64,000 bases of DNA from CAYQJS01 sp964417895. Its GTDB lineage: Bacteria > Chloroflexota > UBA6077 > SHYK01. The notes beneath the pieces were generated by a model, which made no database searches, was not told the DNA's origin, and saw only the letters and a list, made by a program, of their open reading frames with translations. A program made the translations under genes and the position numbers. Each line of letters opens with the position of its first letter. Positions within the stretch are counted from its first letter, which is position 1. Below are positions 38,499 through 47,659 of this stretch, one piece after another. Location of the stretch: contig CAYQJS010000001.1 in the NCBI GenBank assembly GCA_964417895.1, forward strand, positions 62,001 through 126,000, written 5' to 3'.

Positions 38499-40403
38499 CT
38501 ACACCAGCCCCTCCACCCCGGCGATTGTGGCGAGACGACTCCGAAACGGCCTGTACGGACGCCCGCCCGGCTCGAAGAACCGGCCGAAGAACTCGACATA
38601 TTGCAGGCGAAGGGCTTGGATCGAGGGGCTGAACAGGCCAAGGGCCAGGTTCAGCGCATGGAAGAGGCCGCCGATGACGACTCCCAGCAAGGCGCTTCCG
38701 GCCAGACCCGCGAACTCGTTGGCCACTCTCGCGAGCACGACGGAGGCCAGCCCCACTGCGACGAGGCGAGTGTAGCTCAGCACGTTGCCCACGAGGCCGA
38801 TGAGCTCCAATGGCCCGCCGATCCCGGCGCTGTAGACGAGGAGCGCTGTGACAATGGCTAGGAGCACCAGACTGGGCGTGAGCAGGCTGGAGGGCAGCAG
38901 TTGTCCCACGGTACCGACCAGCGTAAAGATGGCGGCGAGTCCGATGAGAGTCGCCGCCTTGGCAAAAACTTCCCTTTTCTGGCGCTGGAGATAGGCATTT
39001 ACCGCGCCCAGGGCCAACCCGAGGCCTACCTGCACCGCGCCGAGGCCAACGCTGAAGACGAGCAATGGCTCGATAGCGCTGGCTCGTTCGACCACCAGTG
39101 GGCGCAGGCCGACGACGTGCCCCAGGTCGCCGAAGAACTCGCCGAACGCCACGCCGAACGCAATGGCAGCCGCGGCGCTTAGGCGCACGACCTGGCTCGC
39201 TTCTCGCAGCCAGGGTGGCCGTCGCCACCGCCAGTGCACCCAGGAAGCGAGGGCGAGCAGGAGTAGGCCGTAGCCGATGTCGCCGAGAACGAACCCGAAG
39301 AAGATTGGGAAAAAGAAGGACACGAGCACTGTGGGGTCGATGGTCCCATAGCGAGGGGGCGGGAGCAGCCTGAGCAGCACCTCGAAGGGGCGAATCACCG
39401 TCGGATTGTCCAACAGCACCGGCACATCTCCATAGTCCTCCTGGCCGATGCGCATCGGCTCAACTGCGACGCGACCGCCGAAGACCGCAGCCAGCGCCGC
39501 TATTAGCTGCGGGAGATTGCGCGTCGGAACCCAGCCGACGAGCACGAACGCATGGTCGCTCTCCAGACACTGCCCCATCGCAGCTAGCTCGTCCGCCTCG
39601 TCCAACAGGACCGCTCGCCACACATGCATGCGTTCCATGTGAGGGGTCAACAACCCGCCGATGAGTCGATGTACCGCGTCCAGCTCACGCGGGATATCCT
39701 GCTCCCGCCCGGCCAACTCGCGGGCAATCTCCTTGAACGGGCGACCGGAGTACGCAGCGGGGAGCCGGACTTCGCTCAACCGTTGACTCTCGAGGAGTCG
39801 GTGGACCTCCGCGGCATGGCGCCGGTCGACAACCACCAGAGCTGCGATGGCTCCGTCGGCGGACTCTGCAGCCACTATTTCGCTCTGTGGGGTAATCGAG
39901 GCGATCTCATCCCGCAGGCCAGGAAGCACATAGCCGTATGTCGGCTCGATGATGAGAGCAATGGCTTCGAATCCCTCGAGTGCGACGAGGTCCCCGGCTA
40001 GAGGCAGGATTTGCTCCATGAAGTCGCGGTACCGACGGAGGTTTGCTGCCTCTGTCTCAAGGGCGTTCATCCTGCTGACCAGAGCGTCAATCTGCGGCTC
40101 GACGTCGGCGAGCCACGGGTGCACGCTGTCGAGGACAACGGACGGGGCCGCCTCTCTTTCGAGCGGCTCGTCGTGCCGCGGAGGCTCTGGTATCTGCGAC
40201 AGCAGTGCATCGAGCCGCCTGACGGTAGTTTCCACGCGAGCGATTCGCTCCAGGTCGGGCTTAGCGAGGCGGAGGCTGGCCACCTCGACAGGGCTCGAAG
40301 GCTCAGCCGTGGCGACCTCGAGCACACCAAGGCGGTGGACTGCCGCAAGCACAGCGCCCCAATCGGGGCGCGGGCCCACGATTTGCACCCTGGACATCGG
40401 CAC
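38499..40403 (-). CDS. atpI: V/A-type ATP synthase subunit I (a-subunit, ion channel)
   Basis: 634 residues from GTG 40403 with GGAGG five bases upstream; GTG 40409 and ATG 40397 are alternatives. The first half (about 1-310) is soluble with coiled coils and forms the peripheral-stalk socket: VPMSRVQIVGPRPDWGAVL and PTRNLPQLIAALAAVFGGRV. The second half has about seven to eight membrane helices, starting at VSFFFPIFFGFVLGDIGYGL, the signature of the family. The channel arginine lies in the C-terminal region, probably in YTRLVAVGLASVVLARVAN. It carries ions past the K ring. Confidence 0.92.
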   Translation of the reverse strand: MPMSRVQIVGPRPDWGAVLAAVHRLGVLEVATAEPSSPVEVASLRLAKPDLERIARVETTVRRLDALLSQIPEPPRHDEPLEREAAPSVVLDSVHPWLADVEPQIDALVSRMNALETEAANLRRYRDFMEQILPLAGDLVALEGFEAIALIIEPTYGYVLPGLRDEIASITPQSEIVAAESADGAIAALVVVDRRHAAEVHRLLESQRLSEVRLPAAYSGRPFKEIARELAGREQDIPRELDAVHRLIGGLLTPHMERMHVWRAVLLDEADELAAMGQCLESDHAFVLVGWVPTRNLPQLIAALAAVFGGRVAVEPMRIGQEDYGDVPVLLDNPTVIRPFEVLLRLLPPPRYGTIDPTVLVSFFFPIFFGFVLGDIGYGLLLLALASWVHWRWRRPPWLREASQVVRLSAAAAIAFGVAFGEFFGDLGHVVGLRPLVVERASAIEPLLVFSVGLGAVQVGLGLALGAVNAYLQRQKREVFAKAATLIGLAAIFTLVGTVGQLLPSSLLTPSLVLLAIVTALLVYSAGIGGPLELIGLVGNVLSYTRLVAVGLASVVLARVANEFAGLAGSALLGVVIGGLFHALNLALGLFSPSIQALRLQYVEFFGRFFEPGGRPYRPFRSRLATIAGVEGLV

Positions 40404-40418
40404 GAGCACCTCCGGGGT

Positions 40419-40790
40419 TTACCCGGCCGCGCCGTCGGCGCTGGTTGTGGGACCGCGGGCCGCATCATCAAGGCTCGACGTGAGCAGCACAGCTTCCAGG
40501 ATGATGTCCGCGGCGGCCTGCAAGCGCGTCGCATCCACCTGCGCCTGGCCCCATTCGGCCTCGGCCGCCGTCAAGGCGGCCGCCGCCTCCTCGCGCGCGA
40601 TGCGCTCCTCGCGCAGCAGCCAGGCTGATGCCTCCGCTGCTCCCGCGGCCTCGCCCTCCGCCCGAAGTTGCTCAGCAGCCGAGCGAGCGTCGGCTATCAG
40701 CTTCCCGGCTTCGGCCCGCGCCAGTACGAGTTGAGCCCGCAACTCCTGCTCCTTGCGGGCAATGCTCTGGAGAATCGGCTCCGATGCCAC
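40419..40790 (-). CDS. atpG: V/A-type ATP synthase subunit G/H (peripheral stalk coiled coil)
   Basis: 123 residues from GTG 40790, with AGGAG five bases upstream. The open frame continues upstream into sequence with no coiled-coil character. The protein is Ala/Glu/Arg-rich and helical throughout: ILQSIARKEQELRAQLVLAR, AEAGKLIADARSAAEQLRAE, REERIAREEAAAALTAAEAE. This composition and length fit the stalk subunit that pairs with E. It is the first gene of the nine-gene ATP synthase operon and ends 15 bases before subunit I. The call depends mainly on position, since coiled coils carry few motifs. Confidence 0.75.
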   Translation of the reverse strand: MASEPILQSIARKEQELRAQLVLARAEAGKLIADARSAAEQLRAEGEAAGAAEASAWLLREERIAREEAAAALTAAEAEWGQAQVDATRLQAAADIILEAVLLTSSLDDAARGPTTSADGAAG

Positions 40791-41096
40791 GCACGCTCCT
40801 CGCTGCGTCATTCTCAGGGCGGGGGTGGCCGTCTGCCACACCCGCGAAGGCAGTAGCCGGCCACCCGGACAGGTGGTCCGCGGTGGGACGGACCTCGGGC
40901 GCGGATGGGTAGCGGTGAGACTACCCTGGCAGCCCCCGCTGACCACCCGACGGGGGTAGACTGCTCTTGGTGATTGCGACTTACACTTCCTTCGGCCGAC
41001 AAACGGGGCCGTTGCCGAGTGCACGGCACGGGGGCGGGCTGGCGGCTCGCGTTCTTTGCAGCAGGGTGCCGGCGAATCAAGCGAAGAGGAGGAGGA
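40791..41096. other. Divergent promoter region between the ATP synthase operon and lonC
   Basis: 306 bases of GC-rich DNA separate two divergent starts, so it should hold both promoters. I see no convincing -35/-10 pair, no long inverted repeat and no small gene. The GGAGGAGGA at the right edge is the ribosome binding site of the protease gene. Confidence 0.5.
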
Positions 41097-43568
41097 ATGG
41101 CAGCGGTCGCCGTTGCTGAGCTGACGCCGGAACACCTGCGCTGGCGGTGCGACCCGGACCTGCTCGGCTTCACGTCAACCGACGAGGTGCAGCCGATCGA
41201 AGCCATGGTCGGCCAGGAGCGAGGCCTGGAGGCCCTAGAGCTTGGACTGGATCTGGCGGTGGCCGGCTACAACGTCTACGTTGCTGGCGCAAGCGGCACT
41301 GGCCGCTCCACGGCGGTTCGCCAGCAAGTCGAACGCGCGATCGCCCGACGACCCGGTGCTCCCGACTGGGCGTACGTGCACAATTTCGCCGATCCGTACG
41401 AGCCCATCGCCGTGCAGCTGCCCGCCGGGCGGGTGACTAAACTTGCTCGTGAGCTCGACAGCTTCATCGCTGCATGCCGCGAGGAGATCCCCAAGGCGCT
41501 CCAAGGCGAACGGTATGAGAAGCGCCGGCTTGCAATCCATCAGTCTGTCCACGACCAGCACGAGGCCTTTTTCGGAAGGCTCCACGCTCTCGCCGAGCAG
41601 CTCGGGTTGATCATCCAATTCACACCCGCGGGCATCATGAGCATGCCCGCACTCGCGCCTGGGCGGCCGCTGAGTCCTGAGGCGTTTGAGCTGCTTCCCG
41701 AGGACAGGAAAGCCGAGCTACGCAGTGGGACCCAGCAGCTCCAGCGAAGGATCGACGAGACGATGGTGGAGGCCCGCCGCATTGAACGCGAGGGCCAGCG
41801 TCAGATCCAGGAGCTCGAGCGCGAGGCGGCGCTTTTCGCGGTCGGACACCTCCTCGACGAGCTGCGTGCGGGGTGGAAGGACCAGGATGCCGTCGTCCGG
41901 CACCTCGATTTCATCCGCGACGATCTGGTGGAGCATCTGGACGAGTTCCGCGGCGTAGAGCGACCCCAGGGGGGCCCCTTTCACTCGTTGCCGCCCTCCT
42001 CTGAGCGCTATCGAGTGAATGCGCTTGTAACGTACACGCCAGAGAGCGGTCCACCTGTCGTGTTCGAACCCAATCCGACCTATTACAACCTGGTAGGCCG
42101 CATCGCGTACCGCGCGACAGTCGGCGCGATGCACACCGACTTCACGCTAATCAACCCCGGCGCCCTGCACCGGGCCAACGGCGGGGTCCTCGTGCTCCAG
42201 GCCCGAGACGTGCTGCTGAGCCCGTTCGCCTGGGACGTCCTTAAGCGCTCCCTCCGCGACGGCGAGGTGCGGGTCGAGAATCTGGGCGAACAATTCAGCG
42301 CCTTCCCCACGGAGTCGCTGAAGCCGCAGCCGATACCTCTTCAGGTCAAGGTGATCCTCATCGGGGACCTCATGACCTACATGCTCCTCTATCGCCTCGA
42401 CGACGACTTCCGCAAGCTTTTCAAGATCAAAGCGCACTTCGGGCACGCCATGGACCGGACGGCCGATGCCATTCAGGCCTATGCAGCGTTCATTAGCGGC
42501 CAGATACGCTCGTGCGGCCTCATACCATTTGGAAGTGACGCGGTAGCCCGCGTAATCGAGCATGCCGCTCGGCTCACGGAGCACCAGGGCAAGCTGAGCA
42601 CGCGATTCAACACCATCGCAGAGCTGGTGGTCGAGGCTGATCACCGGGCCCGACGAGCAGGCGCCGATCGAGTCCGTGCCCAGGATGTGGGCGAAGCCGT
42701 GGGCGCACAGGAGCGGCGCGTCGGTCTCATCGAGGACGAGGTCCAACGACTCATCGAGGAGGGGACCATCGCTATCGACGTCACTTCGCGTGCCATCGGC
42801 CAGGTTAACGGGCTGTCGGTTATCGATCTTGGTGACACTGCGTTCGCCCGTCCATCGCGTATCACTGCCCGAGTTGGAATGGGAGCCGACGGGGTCGTGA
42901 ACATCGAGCGGGAAGTGCAGCTGTCGGGCCCGAGCCACAGCAAGGGCGTCCTGATCTTGAGCGGGTACTTGCTCGGCACCTACGCCCGCGAGCGGCCGCT
43001 GGCACTCTCAGCGCGGCTGGCTTTCGAGCAGGTATACAGCGAGGTCGACGGCGACAGCGCATCGAGTGCCGAGCTCTACGCCCTCCTGTCGAGCCTGTCG
43101 GACCTTCCCATCAGGCAAGGCATCGCCGTGACTGGGTCGGTGAACCAGCTCGGCGAGATCCAGGCGGTGGGTGGCGTCACGACGAAGATCGAAGGCCATT
43201 TCGCGGTGTGCAAGGCCAGGGGCTTTACAGGCGAACAGGGCGTGATCATCCCGGAGGCCAATCTTGTCCACCTCATGCTGAACCAGGAGGTCCTGGACGC
43301 TGTCGCAGCGGGACGCTTCCATGTGTGGGCCCTCCGAACGGTGGACCAGGGCATTGAGTTGCTGACGGGCGTTCCGGCAGGGGACCGCCAGCCAAACGGC
43401 CTCTACGCTGACGGCACCGTTCACGCCCGCGTCCAGCAGCGTCTGGCCAGAATGGCAGAGCGGCTGGCGCGCTATGGCCAGCGCCGCCCACTCCTCGCCA
43501 GGCGGACGCCCGTGGCCGGGGACGGCAGGCACAGAGCGACTGGCGAGAACGCGGGATCCGGGAGGTGA
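41097..43568 (+). CDS. Lon-like ATP-dependent protease (AAA_32/Lon_C, LonC type)
   Basis: 823 residues from ATG 41097, with GGAGGAGGA upstream. The N-terminal AAA-like part has the loop GASGTGRSTAVRQQVERAIA, in which Arg replaces the P-loop Lys, as in several Lon-like relatives. A long helical insert follows (about 150-300). The central block has GRIAYRATVGAMHTDFTLIN, PGALHRANGGVLVLQARDVL and the FRKLFKIKAHFGHAM sensor region. The C-terminal protease domain shows the Ser-Lys dyad: Ser in DGDSASSAEL and Lys in GGVTTKIEGHF. It degrades proteins in the cytoplasm, probably under stress. The stop codon lies inside a dispersed palindromic repeat (43563-43648). Confidence 0.9.
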   Translation: MAAVAVAELTPEHLRWRCDPDLLGFTSTDEVQPIEAMVGQERGLEALELGLDLAVAGYNVYVAGASGTGRSTAVRQQVERAIARRPGAPDWAYVHNFADPYEPIAVQLPAGRVTKLARELDSFIAACREEIPKALQGERYEKRRLAIHQSVHDQHEAFFGRLHALAEQLGLIIQFTPAGIMSMPALAPGRPLSPEAFELLPEDRKAELRSGTQQLQRRIDETMVEARRIEREGQRQIQELEREAALFAVGHLLDELRAGWKDQDAVVRHLDFIRDDLVEHLDEFRGVERPQGGPFHSLPPSSERYRVNALVTYTPESGPPVVFEPNPTYYNLVGRIAYRATVGAMHTDFTLINPGALHRANGGVLVLQARDVLLSPFAWDVLKRSLRDGEVRVENLGEQFSAFPTESLKPQPIPLQVKVILIGDLMTYMLLYRLDDDFRKLFKIKAHFGHAMDRTADAIQAYAAFISGQIRSCGLIPFGSDAVARVIEHAARLTEHQGKLSTRFNTIAELVVEADHRARRAGADRVRAQDVGEAVGAQERRVGLIEDEVQRLIEEGTIAIDVTSRAIGQVNGLSVIDLGDTAFARPSRITARVGMGADGVVNIEREVQLSGPSHSKGVLILSGYLLGTYARERPLALSARLAFEQVYSEVDGDSASSAELYALLSSLSDLPIRQGIAVTGSVNQLGEIQAVGGVTTKIEGHFAVCKARGFTGEQGVIIPEANLVHLMLNQEVLDAVAAGRFHVWALRTVDQGIELLTGVPAGDRQPNGLYADGTVHARVQQRLARMAERLARYGQRRPLLARRTPVAGDGRHRATGENAGSGR

Positions 43569-43648
43569 GGGCTCCTGCCGATCCTAGTATCATCGGCCGT
43601 CGAGGTCTGCCCTCACCCCACCCCTCTCCCGCTTCGGCAGGAGAGGGA
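43563..43648. repeat. Dispersed palindromic element, copy B
   Basis: GGTGAGGGC and GCCCTCACC form a stem around a spacer containing ATCGGCCGTCGAGGTCTGC. A second hairpin follows, CCTCTCCCGCTTCGGCAGGA and GAGAGGGAG. The unit is closely similar to the element at 60231-60344, sharing the spacer almost base for base. Its left edge supplies the stop codon of the Lon-like gene. Confidence 0.8.
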
Positions 43649-43736
43649 GCCGGCGCGCTCGCTCAACCAGCCGTCAAACCATCATTGACGCAGCCTGGCC
43701 ACCACGCGAGTCATCCGGACTGCGAGCCGCGAGGCG

Positions 43737-44135
43737 TCATGCGACTCGCTCGAGCCTCTGACCGGCAGTCGCCCGATCCCACGAAGAAGCGGGAAGACAA
43801 ACGAGCCAGATGGCCTCCAGAAGGCTGGCTGCCAGCTCCTTCCGATCCTCGAGGCGCTGTAGCTCGCGGAGCGCTCGTCGCTGGTCCGGGTAGCGGGTCT
43901 GCGACGCCGCCGATCCAAGAGCATGGGCCTGAAGGGCCGCTGACCAGTAGACGTGGAGGACCAACTCCAACGGCGCGGGATCCCTACGCGTCTGCAGCCG
44001 AGCCGGGGCGGCGGGGGTGCTATCGGGCTCCCCAAAAAGCGGGAGCGTGTGCCACCTTCCCTCGGCCTTCGCGACGCGATCGTGTCCACGCGCCGTGCCG
44101 GCACGCGAGAGCCTCAGGAGCGAAAGCTCAGCCAT
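43737..44135 (-). CDS. Small hypothetical protein coupled to the double Usp gene
   Basis: 132 residues. The ATG at 44135 overlaps the stop of the universal stress protein gene (ATGGCTGA) and is preceded by GAGGAGGG, so the start is well supported. The sequence is helical and rich in Ala, Leu and Arg: ELSLLRLSRAG, then LELVLHVYWSAALQAHALG and ELQRLEDRKELAASLLEAIW. No recognised domain, signal peptide or metal motif. Overlap with usp suggests a role with it. A long open frame in high-GC DNA can be accidental, so confidence is moderate. Confidence 0.5.
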   Translation of the reverse strand: MAELSLLRLSRAGTARGHDRVAKAEGRWHTLPLFGEPDSTPAAPARLQTRRDPAPLELVLHVYWSAALQAHALGSAASQTRYPDQRRALRELQRLEDRKELAASLLEAIWLVCLPASSWDRATAGQRLERVA

Positions 44136-45291
44136 GACCCTCCTCCGACTCCGATGCTGCATCCAGCGCGGCGAGAGCGCCGCGAATGTCGCCCAGAGCG
44201 TCCTCGTGGCGCGTTGCCGACCAGGCGAGGTGCTCCAGCGCGAGCCTCGTGACACGCGCTTGTCGCCCGGTGAGTGTGAGCGCGACGGGCGGGCCACCGT
44301 CGGAAGCGGCTGTCAGTAGTAACGGGAGCGTCGCCGAGGGGCTCGGAGGCATCTGCACTGGGCGAACGACAAGCACGGGTACGTTCGCCCGATGGATCAC
44401 TGCCTCGGCGACGCTTCCGAGGAGCCACCGACCGATGCCATTCCGCCCGTGCGTGCTCATCGCAATGAACCCGGTTTGACTCCGGTCCGCCGCCTGGACT
44501 ATGGCATCGGCCGGCTCACCGGTCCCCACCTCAACTTCGGCATCGATACCTTCCCCGTTCAAATCGCTGGCGAGCTGCTCAAGATAATCCATCAACTCGA
44601 CAGGCGTATGCGCAGGAGGCAGCCCCAGCGGCACGGCCGCCCCCTGAATTGGCAGAGTCTGCGCCGGTAGCTCGGCTGCGGAGAACAGAACGAGCTTCCA
44701 CCCCAGCTCGCGGGCCAGCGGCATCACGGCCCGCAGGGCTGCCTCGGCGAGGTCCGACATATCAAGCGGAATCAGCACGCGATCCGGCAGGTGAGGCGGC
44801 ATCGAAAGATCGCGGCGGACGACGAGCACCGGCACACCCGAATCGCGAACAACCCCGGCAGCAACGCTGCCGAGGAGGGTCCGGGCCAGACCGGTTCGCC
44901 CATGGGAGGCCATCGCGACAAGCGTGGCGTCAGTGCGATGAGCGTGACTTACGATGGCCTCGGGGGCAAACCCACCGAGCACGCTGAGATCAACGCGTCT
45001 GGCCCGCTGAAACTTGCTCCGCGAGCGCGAGAGGGCCAGGCGAGCCTCCTGCTCCAGCGCCTCGGCTCTAAGTACGCTCACGTCCGGCGCTTCGGATTCG
45101 GTGGTCGCGCCTGACCTCAGTCGCTGGTTGAATCGCACCTCGCTCGCCAGGGCCTCACTGGAAAGGTCGCGCTCAACCACACGCACCAGATCAACGTTCG
45201 CGTCGAGCGCAGCCGCGAGGTCATCGGCCCACGGAATCACCTGCTCCGCGACACTGGAGCCGTCAAGGGGAACCAGGATACGGTAGGCCAC
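44128..45291 (-). CDS. Universal stress protein, two diverged UspA domains
   Basis: 387 residues from GTG 45291 with GGAGG five bases upstream. Domain 1: YRILVPLDGSSVAEQVIPWA and VAMASHGRTGLARTLLGSVA. Domain 2: DRVLIPLDMSDLAEAALRAV and AMSTHGRNGIGRWLLGSVAE. Both ATP-binding loops are kept. A C-terminal tail of about 75 residues (after VLVVRPVQMPPSP) is not part of the Usp fold and ends in a helical, acidic region. The gene lies in the stress cluster between the Lon-like protease and the HPF-like protein. It overlaps the small hypothetical gene downstream. Confidence 0.88.
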   Translation of the reverse strand: MAYRILVPLDGSSVAEQVIPWADDLAAALDANVDLVRVVERDLSSEALASEVRFNQRLRSGATTESEAPDVSVLRAEALEQEARLALSRSRSKFQRARRVDLSVLGGFAPEAIVSHAHRTDATLVAMASHGRTGLARTLLGSVAAGVVRDSGVPVLVVRRDLSMPPHLPDRVLIPLDMSDLAEAALRAVMPLARELGWKLVLFSAAELPAQTLPIQGAAVPLGLPPAHTPVELMDYLEQLASDLNGEGIDAEVEVGTGEPADAIVQAADRSQTGFIAMSTHGRNGIGRWLLGSVAEAVIHRANVPVLVVRPVQMPPSPSATLPLLLTAASDGGPPVALTLTGRQARVTRLALEHLAWSATRHEDALGDIRGALAALDAASESEEGHG

Positions 45292-46057
45292 CTGCGCCTC
45301 CACCGACCACAACACCGCTGCAATTTTGTAGCACTATTCCGCCGGGTCACTCCACACCCACCAGTGCGGCCTGGCCTCATCCCGTTGGGTAGGTTCCCAG
45401 GCAAGCGAGCAAACAATGAGCCACGGGCTTTCAAGCTCGTGGCTCGGACCCTGTATGTGATTTTTCTCCCTCCCGGCGTCCCTTGCCTTGGCCCGCTCAG
45501 CGGCTCCTTGTAGAGCCAGTAGGCGTCGCCGCGTCCCTAGTCGAATCGTCCTATGGGACCGGTGCTCCGCCGCTTCTCCGCGCCTTCGAGCGTTTCCTTG
45601 AATGCGTGTTACGGATCGAGACGCCGGGTTCCGACCACTTCCGTTTAACCGCTTCGCACCTCCTTGTACGTTCTTATTGGTTAATTGTACCACGAATGAC
45701 CGAGATGTGCCCAGTGTTGCAACATTATCAGCGACAACGGGAGGCACGAGGAGCATGACAACGACAACGGACGCAAGAAGGGAGTCGCGTCGCGACGCTA
45801 GGGCGGCCCACCAAGGTCAGCAGATAGAGCCTCCATATCGGCAGGCCGACGACCGGGGTAGGACCGATCGGACGGCCCTCGCGCAGGCTAGCAGGCACCT
45901 ACCCGTGCGGGGGGTGCGGAACCCGTCGAGCGCCCCGCCAGGACTATCCCCACGGTCGTTGGCATGTCGCGCGCTCGTCTCCTATGCTGTCATCGTCCGC
46001 TGAGGAGCATCCGTCGCAGGAACGACGCTGCAGGCCCCTGCTGGGTGGAGGATGTAC
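45292..46057. other. Long intergenic region before the HPF-like gene
   Basis: 766 bases with no gene I can support, partly AT-richer than its surroundings (about 45650-45740). A 13-bp stem with one G-T pair, GAGCCACGGGCTT / AAGCTCGTGGCTC, lies at 45418-45445 and is followed on the plus strand by TTTTT at about 45461-45465. TACAAT occurs on the minus strand near 45690. Open frames exist on both strands (for example 45755-46003 plus) but have biased Arg-rich composition and no domain. A structured RNA or a leader is possible but not identified. Confidence 0.45.
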
Positions 46058-46474
46058 ATGGCACTCGAAACGACACTGAAAACGGTGGGCTTCACTCTGG
46101 GTGAGGCGGAGCGCCGTGGCGTGGAGCACCAGCTCGAGGCCCTGGAACGCCGCCTTACCAACCACCCTGACCCGAAGGCAGGCCTCGTGCTGACGAAGCA
46201 CGCGGGCCAGCGCCGGATCGAGGCCAACTTCAGTGTGCAGGTCGGCCCTCTCGGGCATCACCTCATCAGCCACCAGGGCGCGGAGACAGCCGAGCACGCA
46301 GTGCGGCTCGCGGTGAAGGACATTGAGCGGCAGCTAGAGCGCCGCCTTGCGACGCAACGCGGCGATCCAACGTTCGGTGTGCCCAGCAGGCGCCTGCCCC
46401 GCGAGCTCCGGCCAGCAGCAGCACGGCGATCTGCGTCGGAGCAGGCGGCCGATGATGATTCGATCGAGACGTGA
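46058..46474 (+). CDS. HPF/RaiA-like ribosome hibernation protein
   Basis: 138 residues from ATG 46058, with GGAGG six bases upstream. The predicted beta-alpha-beta-beta-beta-alpha order fits the HPF/RaiA (S30AE) fold: TTLKTVGFTLGEAERRGVEH, the helix QLEALERRLTNHPD, strands AGLVLTKHAGQRRIEANFSV and the late helix ETAEHAVRLAVKDIERQLER. The tail (from about residue 105) is Arg/Ala-rich and lacks the C-terminal dimerisation domain of long HPF. It would bind the 30S decoding site in starvation. The family match is by pattern, so moderately sure. It lies in the stress block, convergent with the eRF1-like gene. Confidence 0.6.
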   Translation: MALETTLKTVGFTLGEAERRGVEHQLEALERRLTNHPDPKAGLVLTKHAGQRRIEANFSVQVGPLGHHLISHQGAETAEHAVRLAVKDIERQLERRLATQRGDPTFGVPSRRLPRELRPAAARRSASEQAADDDSIET

Positions 46475-46519
46475 GGCGCGGCAGCAGCCCCCAACATCTC
46501 TAGCGTGCGAAACGGCTCG

Positions 46520-47659
46520 TCAATAACGAGTCCACGCGGCCAGCCCGTGCTCCTGGAGCCGACTTGCGGCTTCCCCCGAGACCTGCTCGATCCTGGCGCC
46601 CTGGGCAAGCGCATGCGCGATGACGGCTTCGCGGAAACCACCCAGATGTTCCGGGGGCTGCCCGCAGGCAGGACAGGGGTCGCCGTGGGCCACAAGACGC
46701 CCGCACCCTCCGCACTCCCTCCCCGGCGCGCCGAAGGCGCCGTCCACTACCAGAACGTGCACTCGCCCCTCGTTTAGGGCCGCCACGGTCTCCTCGACTC
46801 CCAGAGCGGCGTGCCGTGAGCCCACGGCGGCGTCCAGCAGCTCTGCCACAGTGTCCATCTCCTCCTGCCGCTCGATGGTCTCGGCGGCCGCGCGCACTGC
46901 TCGCAGCACATCTGCATCGCTGGCGAAAAGCTCGAGTGTGAGCGTTCCCCCGAGCCGGGCTCGAAGGGGCCGGGGCAGGTAGTGGCGAAGCGTGGCCAAC
47001 GCCTCATCGGGGCCTGCGAGAAGCAGGCGATCGAAGGCACGCTTCCGCTGCAGTGTGGTCAGGGCGCCGATGGTCCGCTCAACGTGGCGTCGCACGTGCT
47101 CCTCGTGGTGGCGAGCGTACCGGGTCTGCGCCAGCGCGAACCAACCGCCGGTCGCCTGCTTGCCGGGTACTTCATCCTCAATGGTCTGCTGTTCTTCGAT
47201 TTCCCCGAGGAACACGGTGAGCACCCGGGCTCGCTCCTTGTCGAACAGGACGACACCGATGCGCTCGCACTCGTCCAGCGCTGCCACCAACGGGCCGATC
47301 TCTGGGCGGGCGCTCCATGCGATGTGGTCGATCGGTGGGTATGGGAGTGCTACCGCGTAGAGGTAATCCGCCCGGCCTGATGCGAACAGCGCCAGCCCTT
47401 CATGGCTGGCCACGAAGCCATCCGTGAGATAGCGCTCGGCCTGCGAGGCGGCGGCTTCAAATGCATCGAGCTCGGAGGGCGGGAGTGATGCCTGCAGCTC
47501 CTTGCACGCGGCCCGATACGAGATCAGGTAACCCTTCCCCAGGACGCGGTTGGGCGACGTGATCAGGAATGCAGACAAAACGCCGCTCGGCGGCACGGGA
47601 GTCTCCTCGAGCGATCTGAGCGCCTGGGGTATCGCGAGTGCTCCGTGTAGAGTTGCCAT
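46520..47659 (-). CDS. Bacterial eRF1-like protein (baeRF/VLRF1 group)
   Basis: 379 residues from ATG 47659. The middle domain shows ERIGVVLFDKERARVLTVFL and GEIEEQQTIEDEVPGKQATG, typical of the eRF1 domain-2 homologues called baeRF/VLRF1 in bacteria. Helical EEHVRRHVERTIGALTTLQR and RAFDRLLLAGPDEALATLRH follow. The domain-3 part has LGVEETVAALNEGRVHVLVV and ends in a zinc ribbon, CGGCGRLVAHGDPCPACG. Vms1-type relatives release peptidyl-tRNA from stalled ribosomes. No GGQ is present, so hydrolysis would need another residue or the protein may only bind. It neighbours the HPF-like gene, suggesting ribosome rescue or storage. Confidence 0.75.
   Translation of the reverse strand: MATLHGALAIPQALRSLEETPVPPSGVLSAFLITSPNRVLGKGYLISYRAACKELQASLPPSELDAFEAAASQAERYLTDGFVASHEGLALFASGRADYLYAVALPYPPIDHIAWSARPEIGPLVAALDECERIGVVLFDKERARVLTVFLGEIEEQQTIEDEVPGKQATGGWFALAQTRYARHHEEHVRRHVERTIGALTTLQRKRAFDRLLLAGPDEALATLRHYLPRPLRARLGGTLTLELFASDADVLRAVRAAAETIERQEEMDTVAELLDAAVGSRHAALGVEETVAALNEGRVHVLVVDGAFGAPGRECGGCGRLVAHGDPCPACGQPPEHLGGFREAVIAHALAQGARIEQVSGEAASRLQEHGLAAWTRY

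Noticed and set aside
41097..43568. Canonical Lon protease
   Set aside because: The AAA loop has Arg instead of Lys, the order of domains and central insert fit the LonC/AAA_32 type, and the Lon N-terminal domain is absent.
45334..45756. 140-residue minus-strand frame after the double Usp gene's upstream end
   Set aside because: Trp/Arg-rich end and no recognisable domain. It spans the stable hairpin, so it is more likely non-coding.
45755..46003. Small Arg-rich plus-strand frame before the HPF-like gene
   Set aside because: 82 residues of biased composition, no domain; GAGGAGC is too close to its ATG to be a good site.
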